NCBI GenBank assembly: GCA_910585755.1
Contig: CAJUFH010000054.1
Coordinates: 1-20,874, forward strand
Direction: 5' to 3'
Source: an uncultured Muribaculaceae bacterium
GTDB lineage: Bacteria; Bacteroidota; Bacteroidia; Bacteroidales; Muribaculaceae
DNA: 20,874 bases
The translations under genes and the position numbers were made by a program. The notes beneath the pieces were generated by a model. That model was not told where the DNA came from and ran no database searches. It saw only the letters and a program-made list of their open reading frames with translations. Shown piece by piece: positions 1 to 6,518 of this stretch (positions are counted from its first letter, which is position 1; each line of letters starts with the position of its first letter).

Positions 1-50
1 TAACCATTAGGCAATTATGAAATTGCGCTTTTTTGAGTGGCGAAGTCAGG

Positions 51-84
51 AAAAAAGTTCCGCCCCACAAAGATGGGGCGGAAC
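51..84 (-). terminator. Intrinsic terminator of the uronate operon
   Basis: On the minus strand an 11-bp perfect stem (GTTCCGCCCCA, bases 57-67, with 74-84) closes a 6-nt loop and is followed directly by six U residues (bases 56-51). It lies about 33 bp past the stop of the KDPG aldolase gene, the last gene of the minus-strand operon. This is a textbook rho-independent terminator and the clearest one in the window. Confidence 0.9.
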
Positions 85-116
85 CAAAGTATGGTACCGT
101 GAATGGTGACAGGGGT

Positions 117-776
117 TTATTTTGCGGCGATGGCGAGGGCCTCGCGGCATTTGTCGGTGATGTAGGCCCAGTCGCCGGCAGCAACGCGGTCCTTGGGGAA
201 GAGCTTGGAGCCCATGCCGACGCAGTAGACTCCGGCGGCGAACCAGGCTTTGAGGTTCTCTTCGGTCGGTTCTACGCCGCCGGTAACCATGAGCTTCGAC
301 CAGGGCATCGGGGCGAGCAGGCCCTTGACGAATTTCGGGCCGAGGACGTCACCGGGGAATACCTTGCAGAGGTCGCAGCCGGCCTCCTGGGCGAAGCCTA
401 CCTCGCTGATGGAGCCGCAGCCGGGGGTGTAGGGCACGAGGCGGCGGTTGCAGACTTTGGCAACCTCGGGGTTGAACAGCGGGCCTACTACGAAGTTGGC
501 GCCGAGCTGCAGGTAGAGGGCGGCGGTAGCGGGGTCGACGATGGAGCCTACGCCGAGGGCCATTTCAGGGCACTCTACGGCGGCGTACTTGACCAGCTCG
601 CCGAAGATTTCGTGGGCGAAGTCGCCGCGGTTTGTGAACTCGAAGGCGCGGACACCGCCGTCGTAGCACGCCTTGAGGACCTTCTTGGCGGTCTCGAGGT
701 CTTTATGGTAGAACACGGGCACCATTCTGGTGGCTCCGATTTTGGCCAGGACGGCCTGTTTGTCAAATTTAGCCAT
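117..776 (-). CDS. eda: KDPG aldolase (2-keto-3-deoxy-6-phosphogluconate aldolase)
   Basis: A 219-residue class I aldolase, the usual length for the Eda family. It is expected to split 2-keto-3-deoxy-6-phosphogluconate into pyruvate and glyceraldehyde 3-phosphate in the cytoplasm, the last step of uronate catabolism and of the Entner-Doudoroff route. The Schiff-base lysine sits in CKVFPGD (K138) and the catalytic glutamate in AFEFTNRG (E46); the phosphate-binding GG/G turns (VTGGVEPT, GVYCVGMGS) are also present. The frame stays open upstream to 986, but that extension crosses repeat DNA. The start at 776 (MAKFDKQAV) gives the family's normal N-terminus. It is the last gene of a minus-strand operon, downstream of KDG kinase and just before the terminator at 51-84. 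The catalysed reaction is confidently inferred from family membership. Confidence 0.95.
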   Translation of the reverse strand: MAKFDKQAVLAKIGATRMVPVFYHKDLETAKKVLKACYDGGVRAFEFTNRGDFAHEIFGELVKYAAVECPEMALGVGSIVDPATAALYLQLGANFVVGPLFNPEVAKVCNRRLVPYTPGCGSISEVGFAQEAGCDLCKVFPGDVLGPKFVKGLLAPMPWSKLMVTGGVEPTEENLKAWFAAGVYCVGMGSKLFPKDRVAAGDWAYITDKCREALAIAAK

Positions 777-785
777 TATTCTTGT

Positions 786-815
786 TTGAAAAGTTAAGGT
801 TAAGGGTGAAAGATG
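786..815 (+). repeat. Heptamer array 1 (GTGAARG-like)
   Basis: About four degenerate 7-bp units reading GTTAAG, GTTAAGG, GTGAAAG and ATGAAGG on the plus strand, ten bases upstream of the eda start. The same consensus recurs at 966-996, 6032-6062 and 6487-6517. Here and at 966 the two arrays face each other. Confidence 0.65.
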
Positions 816-827
816 AAGGCGGTTTAG

Positions 828-900
828 GAGATACTTTCGCTTCCGGGGCCGGGAGGCCGCTCGCTTACGCTCGCTCCACTGAACGGAGTCACTTCCGGCC
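828..900 (+). repeat. Dispersed intergenic repeat, copy A
   Basis: The 28-bp core at 852-879 (containing CGCTCGCTTACGCTCGCT) is identical, in inverted orientation, to 20627-20654 at the other end of the window. Similarity continues into the right flank (CACnGAACnGAG followed by ACTTnCGGC). The left flank (GAGATACTTTCG) resembles the same right-flank element, so copy A may carry the flanking module on both sides. There is no coding capacity. Confidence 0.8.
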
Positions 901-965
901 AGCGGAATCTTGAAGAAAAGCCAGCAACAGGGGCGGTAAAGCCTTGGGAGAAACAAAAGTTTCTT

Positions 966-996
966 CTTAACCTTTTCACCCTTCACCTTTCACGGC
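966..996 (-). repeat. Heptamer array 2 (GTGAARG-like)
   Basis: On the minus strand the units read GTGAAAG, GTGAAGG, GTGAAAA and GGTTAAG. This array is in inverted orientation to array 1, and together they bound the gene-free island between kdgK and eda. Confidence 0.65.
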
Positions 997-1026
997 GCCA
1001 CAGGCGCCATCGGCGCGGAGCGCCTT

Positions 1027-2049
1027 TTAGCGCTGCACGCGGCCGTTGGCGTTGCCGCCGGCGAGGGCTTCTACCTCGTCAACTGTTACCAGGTTGAAGT
1101 CGCCGTTGATGGTGTGCTTCAGGGCGGAAGCGGCTACTGCGAACTCGAGGGCCTCGCCCTGGTTGGGCTTGGTCAGCAGGCCGTGGATGAGGCCGCCGGA
1201 GAAGCTGTCGCCGCCACCTACGCGGTCGATGATGGGGTTGATGTCGTAGCGCTTGCTCTGGTAGAACTCCTTGCCGTTGTAAATCATTGCTTTCCAGCCG
1301 TTGTGGGTGGCGGAGAAGGACTCGCGGAGGGTCGAAACGACATACTTGAAGCCGAATTCCTTCATCATCGCGGCGAAGATGCCCTTGTATCCTTCGGCAT
1401 CTGTGTTGCCGGCCTCAACGTCGGCGTCGGGCTTGAAGCCGAGGCAGAGTTCGGCGTCTTCCTCGTTGCCGATGCAGACGTCGACGTATTTCATCAGGGG
1501 GCGCATGATGGACTGGGCTTTCTCCTTGGTCCAGAGTTTCTTGCGGAAGTTGAGGTCGACGCTGACGGTCACGCCGTGGCGCTTGGCGGCCTCGCAGGCG
1601 AGACGGGTCAGCTCGGCGGCCTTGTCGGAGATGGCGGGGGTGATGCCGCTCCAGTGGAACCAGTCGGCGCCTTCCATGATAGCGTCGAAATCGAAGTCCT
1701 GGGGATCGGCCTCGGCGATGGAGGAGCCGGCGCGGTCGTAAATCACCTTGGAGGGGCGCATCGAAGCGCCGGTCTCGCAGTAGTAGATACCTACGCGGTT
1801 GCCGCCGCGGGCAACGAAGCGGGTGTCTACGCCGTAGCGGCGGAGGGCGTTGACGGCAGCCTGACCTATCTCGTGTTTGGGGAGCTTGCTGACGAAGTAC
1901 GCGTCATGGCCGTAGTTGGCGCAGCTTACGGCGACATTGGCCTCGCCGCCGCCCCAGATTACATCGAAGTTGTCGACCTGCACGAAGCGCTTGCAGCCGG
2001 CAGGGGAAAGGCGAAGCATGATTTCGCCGAGGGTTACGATTTTAGACAT
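1027..2049 (-). CDS. kdgK: 2-keto-3-deoxygluconate kinase (PfkB family)
   Basis: A 340-residue PfkB/ribokinase-family sugar kinase. The N-terminal GGGEANVA segment (33-40) is the substrate-side glycine-rich motif. The C-terminal RVGGGDSFSGG (276-286) is the PfkB signature with the catalytic base D281 and the anion hole. It probably phosphorylates 2-keto-3-deoxygluconate with ATP to KDPG, which the downstream aldolase cleaves. The sequence alone does not fully separate KDG kinase from related PfkB kinases, but placement between KduI/KduD and KDPG aldolase makes this assignment strong. It is about 30 residues longer than E. coli KdgK. It follows the GltD-type gene by 61 bp and is separated from eda by an inserted repeat island. 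Confidence 0.9.
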   Translation of the reverse strand: MSKIVTLGEIMLRLSPAGCKRFVQVDNFDVIWGGGEANVAVSCANYGHDAYFVSKLPKHEIGQAAVNALRRYGVDTRFVARGGNRVGIYYCETGASMRPSKVIYDRAGSSIAEADPQDFDFDAIMEGADWFHWSGITPAISDKAAELTRLACEAAKRHGVTVSVDLNFRKKLWTKEKAQSIMRPLMKYVDVCIGNEEDAELCLGFKPDADVEAGNTDAEGYKGIFAAMMKEFGFKYVVSTLRESFSATHNGWKAMIYNGKEFYQSKRYDINPIIDRVGGGDSFSGGLIHGLLTKPNQGEALEFAVAASALKHTINGDFNLVTVDEVEALAGGNANGRVQR

Positions 2050-2110
2050 AGTTTTTTAAGGTAATAAAGATTGGTTTGCGTTGATTGTTTCTGTTGGGGG
2101 AGACCGGCGT

Positions 2111-3451
2111 TCAGGCGTTTTCGGGCTTCGCGGGGGTCGCGGTGAGGTTGATGGACTCCATCAGTTTCACGGCGTCGACATACTGGGCGATACCTTCGGC
2201 CACGCGCTTTGCGTCCTGCATGGCGTGGACCACCGTCGCGGGGCGCTTCGTGACGTCGCCGCCGGCGAACACTCCCTGGCGGGTCGTCATGCCGTAGGGT
2301 ACCTCGCGGGTGAGGACATAGCCCTTGTCGTCGACGTCGATGCCTTTCGTCGTCGAGACGATGCGGGCGGCGGGCACGGAGCCGACGGCCATGATCACGT
2401 TGTCCATCGGCATCACGGTCGGGGTGCCGTCTATGTCGATCGTGACCTCCTTGAGCTTGTAGCCTTCGCCGCCGACGATGTTGGTGATCGAGGAGTTCCA
2501 GAGGAACTTTACCCCTTCGGCGACGGCGTCGTCATATTCGGCGCGGAGGGCGCTCATCTCGTCGATGGTGCGGTGGTAGACGACGTAGACCTCCGAGGCT
2601 CCCATGCGGAGGGCGGAGCGGGCCGCGTCGATCGCGGTGTTGCCGCAGCCGATGACGGCCACCTTGTCGCCCGTGCCGATTACGACCTCCTTGCGGTCGA
2701 TCAGGCCGCTCTCGTAGAGCGACACGCGGCGCAGGAAGCGGATTGCCTGGCGTACGCCGGGGTGGTTGTTGCCGGGGATGTTGAGGCGGCGGGGAACCCC
2801 CGTGCCGGTGCCCATGAAGATGGCGTCGAACCCTTCGGCGAAAAGGTTGTCAACCGTCAGGTCCTCGCCGACGGTGGAGTTGAGGTGGAACACGACGCCG
2901 AGGTTCTCGATTTTCTTGATTTCGCGGCGCACGACCTCTTTCGGGAGGCGGTATTCGGGGATACCGTACATCAGCACTCCTCCCGGCTCCGGCTCCATCT
3001 CGAAAATCTCGACCGCGAAGCCCAGGCGCGAGAGGTCGCCGGCGATTGTCAGTCCGGCGGGGCCGGAACCGATTACGGCGACGCGGCCGCGCGATTTTTC
3101 AGGAATAGTCTCGTGGGTCAGCCCGGCGGAGGAGTCGAAGTCGGCTACGAAGCGTTCGAGCTTGCCGATATTGATGTGCGCTCCCTTTTTGTTGAGCACG
3201 CAGTTGCCTTCGCACTGGCGTTCGTGGCCGCAGACGCGTCCGCATACCGCGGGCAGGTTGCTGCGGGCGTTGATAATCGACATCGCGTTGCCGAAGTTGC
3301 CTTTCGCCAGCTCGGCGATCCAGTCGGGTATGTCATTGCTGATCGGGCACCCTTTCTTGCACTGGGGCACCTTGCAGTGGAGGCAGCGTTGCGCCTCCCG
3401 GATAGCCTCGGGAAGGGTGTAGCTTTCAGAAACCTCTTTGAAATCGTTCAT
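2111..3451 (-). CDS. gltD: GltD-type NADPH-dependent glutamate synthase small subunit-like flavoprotein
   Basis: A 446-residue protein with the GltD/Fer4_20 plus pyridine nucleotide-disulphide oxidoreductase architecture. Eight N-terminal cysteines in two sets (C23, C26, C31, C35 and C70, C74, C80, C84) can bind two [4Fe-4S] clusters. VIGSGPAG (126-133) is the FAD-binding Rossmann motif, VIGCGNTA (266-273) the NADPH motif, and GVFAGGDV (393-400) a second FAD contact. Family members pass electrons from NADPH through FAD and Fe-S to a partner, normally the glutamate synthase large subunit. No large subunit or SudB/NfnA-type partner is in the window, and the gene sits inside a uronate operon, so its acceptor is uncertain. 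A housekeeping GltD placed here by chance, or an AegA-like orphan redox subunit, are the alternatives. No signal peptide; cytoplasmic. Confidence 0.85.
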   Translation of the reverse strand: MNDFKEVSESYTLPEAIREAQRCLHCKVPQCKKGCPISNDIPDWIAELAKGNFGNAMSIINARSNLPAVCGRVCGHERQCEGNCVLNKKGAHINIGKLERFVADFDSSAGLTHETIPEKSRGRVAVIGSGPAGLTIAGDLSRLGFAVEIFEMEPEPGGVLMYGIPEYRLPKEVVRREIKKIENLGVVFHLNSTVGEDLTVDNLFAEGFDAIFMGTGTGVPRRLNIPGNNHPGVRQAIRFLRRVSLYESGLIDRKEVVIGTGDKVAVIGCGNTAIDAARSALRMGASEVYVVYHRTIDEMSALRAEYDDAVAEGVKFLWNSSITNIVGGEGYKLKEVTIDIDGTPTVMPMDNVIMAVGSVPAARIVSTTKGIDVDDKGYVLTREVPYGMTTRQGVFAGGDVTKRPATVVHAMQDAKRVAEGIAQYVDAVKLMESINLTATPAKPENA

Positions 3452-3510
3452 TTGAGGGTCTTTTTTGTGATAGAAATGGTGTGAATCAATGGTATCTTTA
3501 TATCCTTCAT

Positions 3511-3538
3511 AGGGATGCGGCCGCGCGGCCGCATCCCT
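3511..3538. repeat. Perfect 28-bp GC palindrome
   Basis: The arm AGGGATGCGGCCGC is followed immediately by its exact reverse complement, with no spacer. It lies between the kduI stop and the gltD start. There is no U-run on either side, so it is not a standard terminator. It could be an RNA stem that stabilises or separates the kduI and gltD messages, or a protein-binding palindrome. Confidence 0.75.
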
Positions 3539-3580
3539 TGGAGGAAATTTCGGTAGAGTAGGGGGAGAGAATAGGGTGGA

Positions 3581-3634
3581 GTCGGACGGGTCGGACGAGT
3601 CAGACAGGTCGGACAGGTCGGGCAGGTCGGACTT
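3581..3634. repeat. Tandem 9-bp repeat, six units
   Basis: Six consecutive 9-mers of consensus GTCGGACRG (units begin at 3581, 3590, 3599, 3608, 3617 and 3626), each differing from the consensus at up to two positions. The array sits about 30 bp past the kduI stop. There are no unique spacers, so it is a minisatellite and not a CRISPR. Confidence 0.85.
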
Positions 3635-3665
3635 GGGGGTTAATGGGAGAGGGGAAGGGGGAACC

Positions 3666-4586
3666 TTACTTCATTTCGAGGTAGGTCACCTTGTCCATGT
3701 CGCCGTAGTTGAGGTTTTCGCCTCCCATGCCCCAGATGAACATGTAGTTGGAGGTGCCGGCGGCGGCGTGGATCGACCATTCGGGCGACATTACGGCCTG
3801 CTCGTTGTGGAGCCAGATCAGGCGGTTCTCCTGGGGCTCGCCCATGAGGTGGCATATGGCGTTCCCTTCGGGCACGTTGAAGTAGAAGTAGGCCTCGACG
3901 CGGCGGTCGTGGGTGTGGGCGGGCATGGTGTTCCATACCGAGCCGGGCTTAAGTTCTGTCAGACCCATCTGGAGCTGGCATGGACCCTCTTCGAGCACGT
4001 TGCTGACGATGAGCTGGTTGATTACTCGGTCGTTCGACTCTTCCAGCGAGCCGGCCTTGATGCAGTTGGCCTTGATGGAGCCCTTGCGGCCGTCGATGGT
4101 GATGAGCTGGGTCTTGTAAGCCTTGTGGGCGGGGGTGGAGTTGATGTAGAATTTGGCGGGGTTGGCGTCGTCCTTCGAGCGGAAGGTTACGTTCTTGTTG
4201 CCGCGGCCCACGTAGAGCGCGTCCTTGAAGTGGAGCTCGTAGTCCTTGCCGTCGACGCTGACGATGCCGTCGCCGCCGACGTTGATTACGCCGAGTTCGC
4301 GGCGCTCCAGGAAGTAGTCGGCCTTCAGCGGGTCGATAGTCTCGAGGGTGACAACCTTCCCTACGGGAACCACGCCGCCGTAAATCAGGCGGTCATACAT
4401 CGAGTAGGTGAGGTTTATCTTGTTCTGCTCCATGACTTTGGGCATCATGAAGTGGGAGCGGAGCTGTTCGGTGTCGTAACGTTTCACGTCGTCGGGGTGG
4501 CAGGCGCGGAGGATTTTGTATTCCGTCTGCGCGGAAGCCGAGAAGAGGGTGGCTGCGAGCATAAGGCCGGTCAGGATATTTTTCAT
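3666..4586 (-). CDS. kduI: 5-keto-4-deoxyuronate isomerase with signal peptide (KduI)
   Basis: A 306-residue KduI, catalysing 5-dehydro-4-deoxy-D-glucuronate to 2,5-diketo-3-deoxygluconate in the breakdown of unsaturated uronates. The cupin zinc ligands are intact: H224 and H226 in PAHTHD, E231 and H273. Each is exactly 28 residues beyond the remembered E. coli ligands (196, 198, 203, 245), and the protein is 28 residues longer than the 278-residue E. coli enzyme. The extra length includes an N-terminal hydrophobic signal peptide (MKNILTGLMLAATLFSASA, probable cleavage before Q20). The next methionine (47) lies inside the fold, so the signal peptide cannot be removed by choosing another start. 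This suggests a periplasmic enzyme, unlike the cytoplasmic textbook KduI. It lies 13 bp after the IIC gene, indicating co-transcription. Confidence 0.93.
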   Translation of the reverse strand: MKNILTGLMLAATLFSASAQTEYKILRACHPDDVKRYDTEQLRSHFMMPKVMEQNKINLTYSMYDRLIYGGVVPVGKVVTLETIDPLKADYFLERRELGVINVGGDGIVSVDGKDYELHFKDALYVGRGNKNVTFRSKDDANPAKFYINSTPAHKAYKTQLITIDGRKGSIKANCIKAGSLEESNDRVINQLIVSNVLEEGPCQLQMGLTELKPGSVWNTMPAHTHDRRVEAYFYFNVPEGNAICHLMGEPQENRLIWLHNEQAVMSPEWSIHAAAGTSNYMFIWGMGGENLNYGDMDKVTYLEMK

Positions 4587-4599
4587 GATTTTTGTTGGG

Positions 4600-6021
4600 T
4601 TATTCTGTTTTTTCGAGTTTGTCGGAATTGTCGGCGATCATTGCCTTCTGGTTGCGGGAAATCAGCACGCGGTTCCATACCATCATCGTCATGGTGAGGA
4701 TGACGAGGATTCCGGCGCCTACCCATTTGAGGTTCTCGGTACACTGGTAGATAATCCAGGCCAGGGGGGAGGAGGCGAAGTCGAGGCTGCCACCTTCGAA
4801 TCCCGCGGGGATAGCCACGGCGGCGTCGCCGGTCGCGAGGTAGACGTCCTTGGCCGCCAGCGAGAAGGCGGGGGCGAGGGAGGTCACCAGGTAGAGGCCG
4901 ATTGTGAGCGACACGAGGCCTACGATGAAGGTCTTGACAACGTTGCCCTTTGTGTAGGGGAGCACCAGGGGGAAGAGGTAGAACATCCCGGCCAGCGACG
5001 CCAGCGGCAGGAACTGGTTGCCAGGGAGGGCTACCGCCAGCACGAGGGTCACGGGGATGAGGAGGATCGATACCACCAGGGTGGTCGGATGGCCGATCAC
5101 CAGGGCGGGGCTCATGCCGATGTTGAGGCCGTCGGCGCTCTTGAACTTGCGGGCGATCAGCGAGCGGGTGGCGTCGGAAATCGGCTTCAGGCCCTCGATG
5201 AAGAGCACCGTCACGCGGGGGATGAGTTCCATCACCGCTCCCATCTTGATGCCCAGTCCGAGGATGTAGGGGATTTGGTCAATCAGCTCGGCGCCGCTTT
5301 CGCAGGTGAGGCAGCCGATACCGACGCCAACCACGACACCCAGGAAGAGGGGCTCGCCAAGGAGGCCGAACTTCTTCTTCAGGCCCTCGGCGTCGATTTC
5401 CAGGCGGTTCATGCCGGGAATCTTGTCGAGCAGCCAGTTGATGCCGATCGCGAAAGGCACGAAGCCGGCGCAGAAGGGCTGTGGAATCGAGATGCCGTCC
5501 ATGTCCTTGTAGTAAGTCTGGAACTTGCGGGCGGTCATGTCGGCGATTACCAGGGTTATGATGTAGCAGATGATTGCTCCGAAGAAGCCCCAGGCGAGGG
5601 ACTCGCTGGCAAAGTAAATCACGGCGCCGATGAAGGCGAAGTGCCAGTAGTTCCAGAGGTCGATGTTGACCGTGCGGGTGGTCTTGGTGAGGAGCATCAG
5701 CAGGTTCACGCCCAGGCAGACGGGGATGATGAAGGCTCCGACGGCGGTGTTGTATGCCACGGAGGCCGCGGCGGGCCATCCCATGTCGAACACCTTGAGC
5801 TGGAGGTCATAGATTTCGACCACCTTGTTGAGCGCGGGGCCCAGGGCGGAGGTCAGCAGGGCGGTGACAATCGAGAGTCCGATGAAGCCGACACCGACCT
5901 TGAGGCCGGCCTTGAGCGCGTCGCCGAACTTGATTCCGATGCAGAGGCCGAGGATGGTGAAGATGATAGGCATCATCACCGCCGCCCCCAGCCCGATTAT
6001 GTAGCTGAAAACTTGTTCCAT
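4600..6021 (-). CDS. Orphan GatC-like PTS IIC membrane transporter
   Basis: A 473-residue polytopic inner-membrane protein resembling the galactitol PTS permease component IIC along its whole length (KAGLKVGVGFIG, VNIDLWNYWHF, DKIPGMNR, FGLLGEP, LPGNQFLPLASLA). There is no fused IIA or IIB domain and none is encoded in the window. Bacteroidetes generally lack a working sugar PTS, so phosphotransfer is doubtful. In the segment I remember as GIAIPHG in E. coli GatC, this protein has GISIPQPF (176-183), replacing the histidine. From its position between kduD and kduI, a role as secondary importer of a uronate intermediate is inferred, perhaps the diketo sugar made by the signal-peptide-bearing KduI. 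Substrate and coupling are unknown. Confidence 0.85.
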   Translation of the reverse strand: MEQVFSYIIGLGAAVMMPIIFTILGLCIGIKFGDALKAGLKVGVGFIGLSIVTALLTSALGPALNKVVEIYDLQLKVFDMGWPAAASVAYNTAVGAFIIPVCLGVNLLMLLTKTTRTVNIDLWNYWHFAFIGAVIYFASESLAWGFFGAIICYIITLVIADMTARKFQTYYKDMDGISIPQPFCAGFVPFAIGINWLLDKIPGMNRLEIDAEGLKKKFGLLGEPLFLGVVVGVGIGCLTCESGAELIDQIPYILGLGIKMGAVMELIPRVTVLFIEGLKPISDATRSLIARKFKSADGLNIGMSPALVIGHPTTLVVSILLIPVTLVLAVALPGNQFLPLASLAGMFYLFPLVLPYTKGNVVKTFIVGLVSLTIGLYLVTSLAPAFSLAAKDVYLATGDAAVAIPAGFEGGSLDFASSPLAWIIYQCTENLKWVGAGILVILTMTMMVWNRVLISRNQKAMIADNSDKLEKTE

Positions 6022-6031
6022 GTTTTACAAC

Positions 6032-6062
6032 AGGTGAATAGTGAAGGGTGAAAGGTTAAGGA
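6032..6062 (+). repeat. Heptamer array 3 (GTGAARG-like)
   Basis: Plus-strand units GTGAATA, GTGAAGG, GTGAAAG and GTTAAGG in tandem, ten bases upstream of the IIC start. It pairs in inverted orientation with the array at 6487-6517 around the four-helix-bundle gene. Confidence 0.7.
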
Positions 6063-6071
6063 GAATGTTAG

Positions 6072-6102
6072 TTTGAGGTTCGGGTTCTATTCCATATCTT
6101 CG
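6072..6102 (+). promoter_or_regulatory. Bacteroidetes-type promoter of the four-helix-bundle gene
   Basis: A -33 TTTG at 6072-6075 and a -7-like TATCTTCG at 6095-6102 are separated by 19 bp, close to the family optimum; the -7 box has one mismatch to TAnnTTTG. The start codon begins at 6107, only 4 bases past the box, so the predicted transcript starts at or next to the ATG and would be leaderless. Confidence 0.6.
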
Positions 6103-6106
6103 CGGT

Positions 6107-6481
6107 ATGGAACGGTCATTTGAAAGATTAACTGTATGGCAGAAATCGCGACAGCTTGTCAAGCTCGTCTATCAGCTTATCTCGCGGTTTCCCTATGAGG
6201 AGAAGTACGGGCTTGCCGATCAGCTCAGGCGAGCTGTCATTTCGATTTCGTCAAATTTGGCGGAAGGTTCGGGGCGTGTCTCTTACAAGGAGAAGGCTCA
6301 TTTTTGTGAGATTGCCTATGGCTCGATGATGGAAGTTAGCTGTCAGCTGATTCTGGCAGTTGACCTTGGCTTCCTGAGCGAGGAGGAAATCAATGTGCCT
6401 CAATCCCTGATTGACGAGCTTGACAGGCAGCTATGCGCGTTCCGAAGACATCTGGTCAACAAGGCCGGGGAGCCCTCTTAA
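6107..6481 (+). CDS. Four-helix bundle protein (23S rRNA-IVS / Avd-like family)
   Basis: A 124-residue protein with the hallmark pattern of this family: LTVWQKSRQLVKLVY at the N-terminus, then FPYEEKYGLADQLRRA, ISISSNLAEGSGR and a C-terminal helix. Members form pentameric helical barrels. One branch (Avd) assists reverse transcriptase in diversity-generating retroelements and another lies inside 23S rRNA intervening sequences, while many Bacteroidetes copies are solitary with no known function. This copy is solitary, with no reverse transcriptase, template repeat or rRNA nearby. It is the only gene on the plus strand, splits the kduD-IIC gene pair, and is framed by inverted heptamer arrays. 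It therefore looks like cargo of a small inserted element. Function unknown. Confidence 0.88.
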   Translation: MERSFERLTVWQKSRQLVKLVYQLISRFPYEEKYGLADQLRRAVISISSNLAEGSGRVSYKEKAHFCEIAYGSMMEVSCQLILAVDLGFLSEEEINVPQSLIDELDRQLCAFRRHLVNKAGEPS

Positions 6482-6486
6482 CCGTT

Positions 6487-6517
6487 ATCTTCACCCTCCA
6501 CTTTTCACCTTTCACTC
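6487..6517 (-). repeat. Heptamer array 4 (GTGAARG-like)
   Basis: On the minus strand the units read GTGAAAG, GTGAAAA, GTGGAGG and GTGAAGA. The array fills the space between the stop of the four-helix-bundle gene (6481) and the stop of kduD (6519) and faces array 3. Confidence 0.7.
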
Positions 6518-6518
6518 T

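Larger units (their letters stand above)
777..1026. other. Gene-free island between kdgK and eda
   Basis: This 250-bp spacer interrupts two co-oriented catabolic genes. It holds two heptamer arrays in inverted orientation (786-815 and 966-996), a dispersed repeat unit between them (828-900), and two short GC hairpins near the kdgK stop (GGCGCC..GGCGCC around 994-1009, and GGCGC..GCGCC around 1012-1024). I see no credible ORF or promoter in it. The open frame running through it in phase with eda is fortuitous. Confidence 0.7.

Noticed and set aside
777..986. In-frame extension of the KDPG aldolase by about 70 residues
   Set aside because: The extension crosses a heptamer array and a dispersed repeat, has no family similarity, and the start at 776 gives the normal Eda length.
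3581..3634. CRISPR array
   Set aside because: The 9-bp units are directly adjacent with no unique spacers, and no cas genes are present.
4600..6021. Complete galactitol phosphotransferase system
   Set aside because: Only a IIC-type membrane protein is present; no IIA, IIB, HPr or enzyme I sequences were found in the window.
2081..6051. Very long open frames on the plus strand opposite gltD, kduI and the IIC gene
   Set aside because: They are antisense to genes with clear domains, are full of low-complexity Gly/Val/Asp/His composition, and arise from GC-rich codon use.
6107..6481. Diversity-generating retroelement, because the small protein is Avd-like and the fimbrial adhesin ends in a C-type-lectin-like region
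   Set aside because: No reverse transcriptase and no template/variable repeat pair were seen in the window; solitary members of this family are common.
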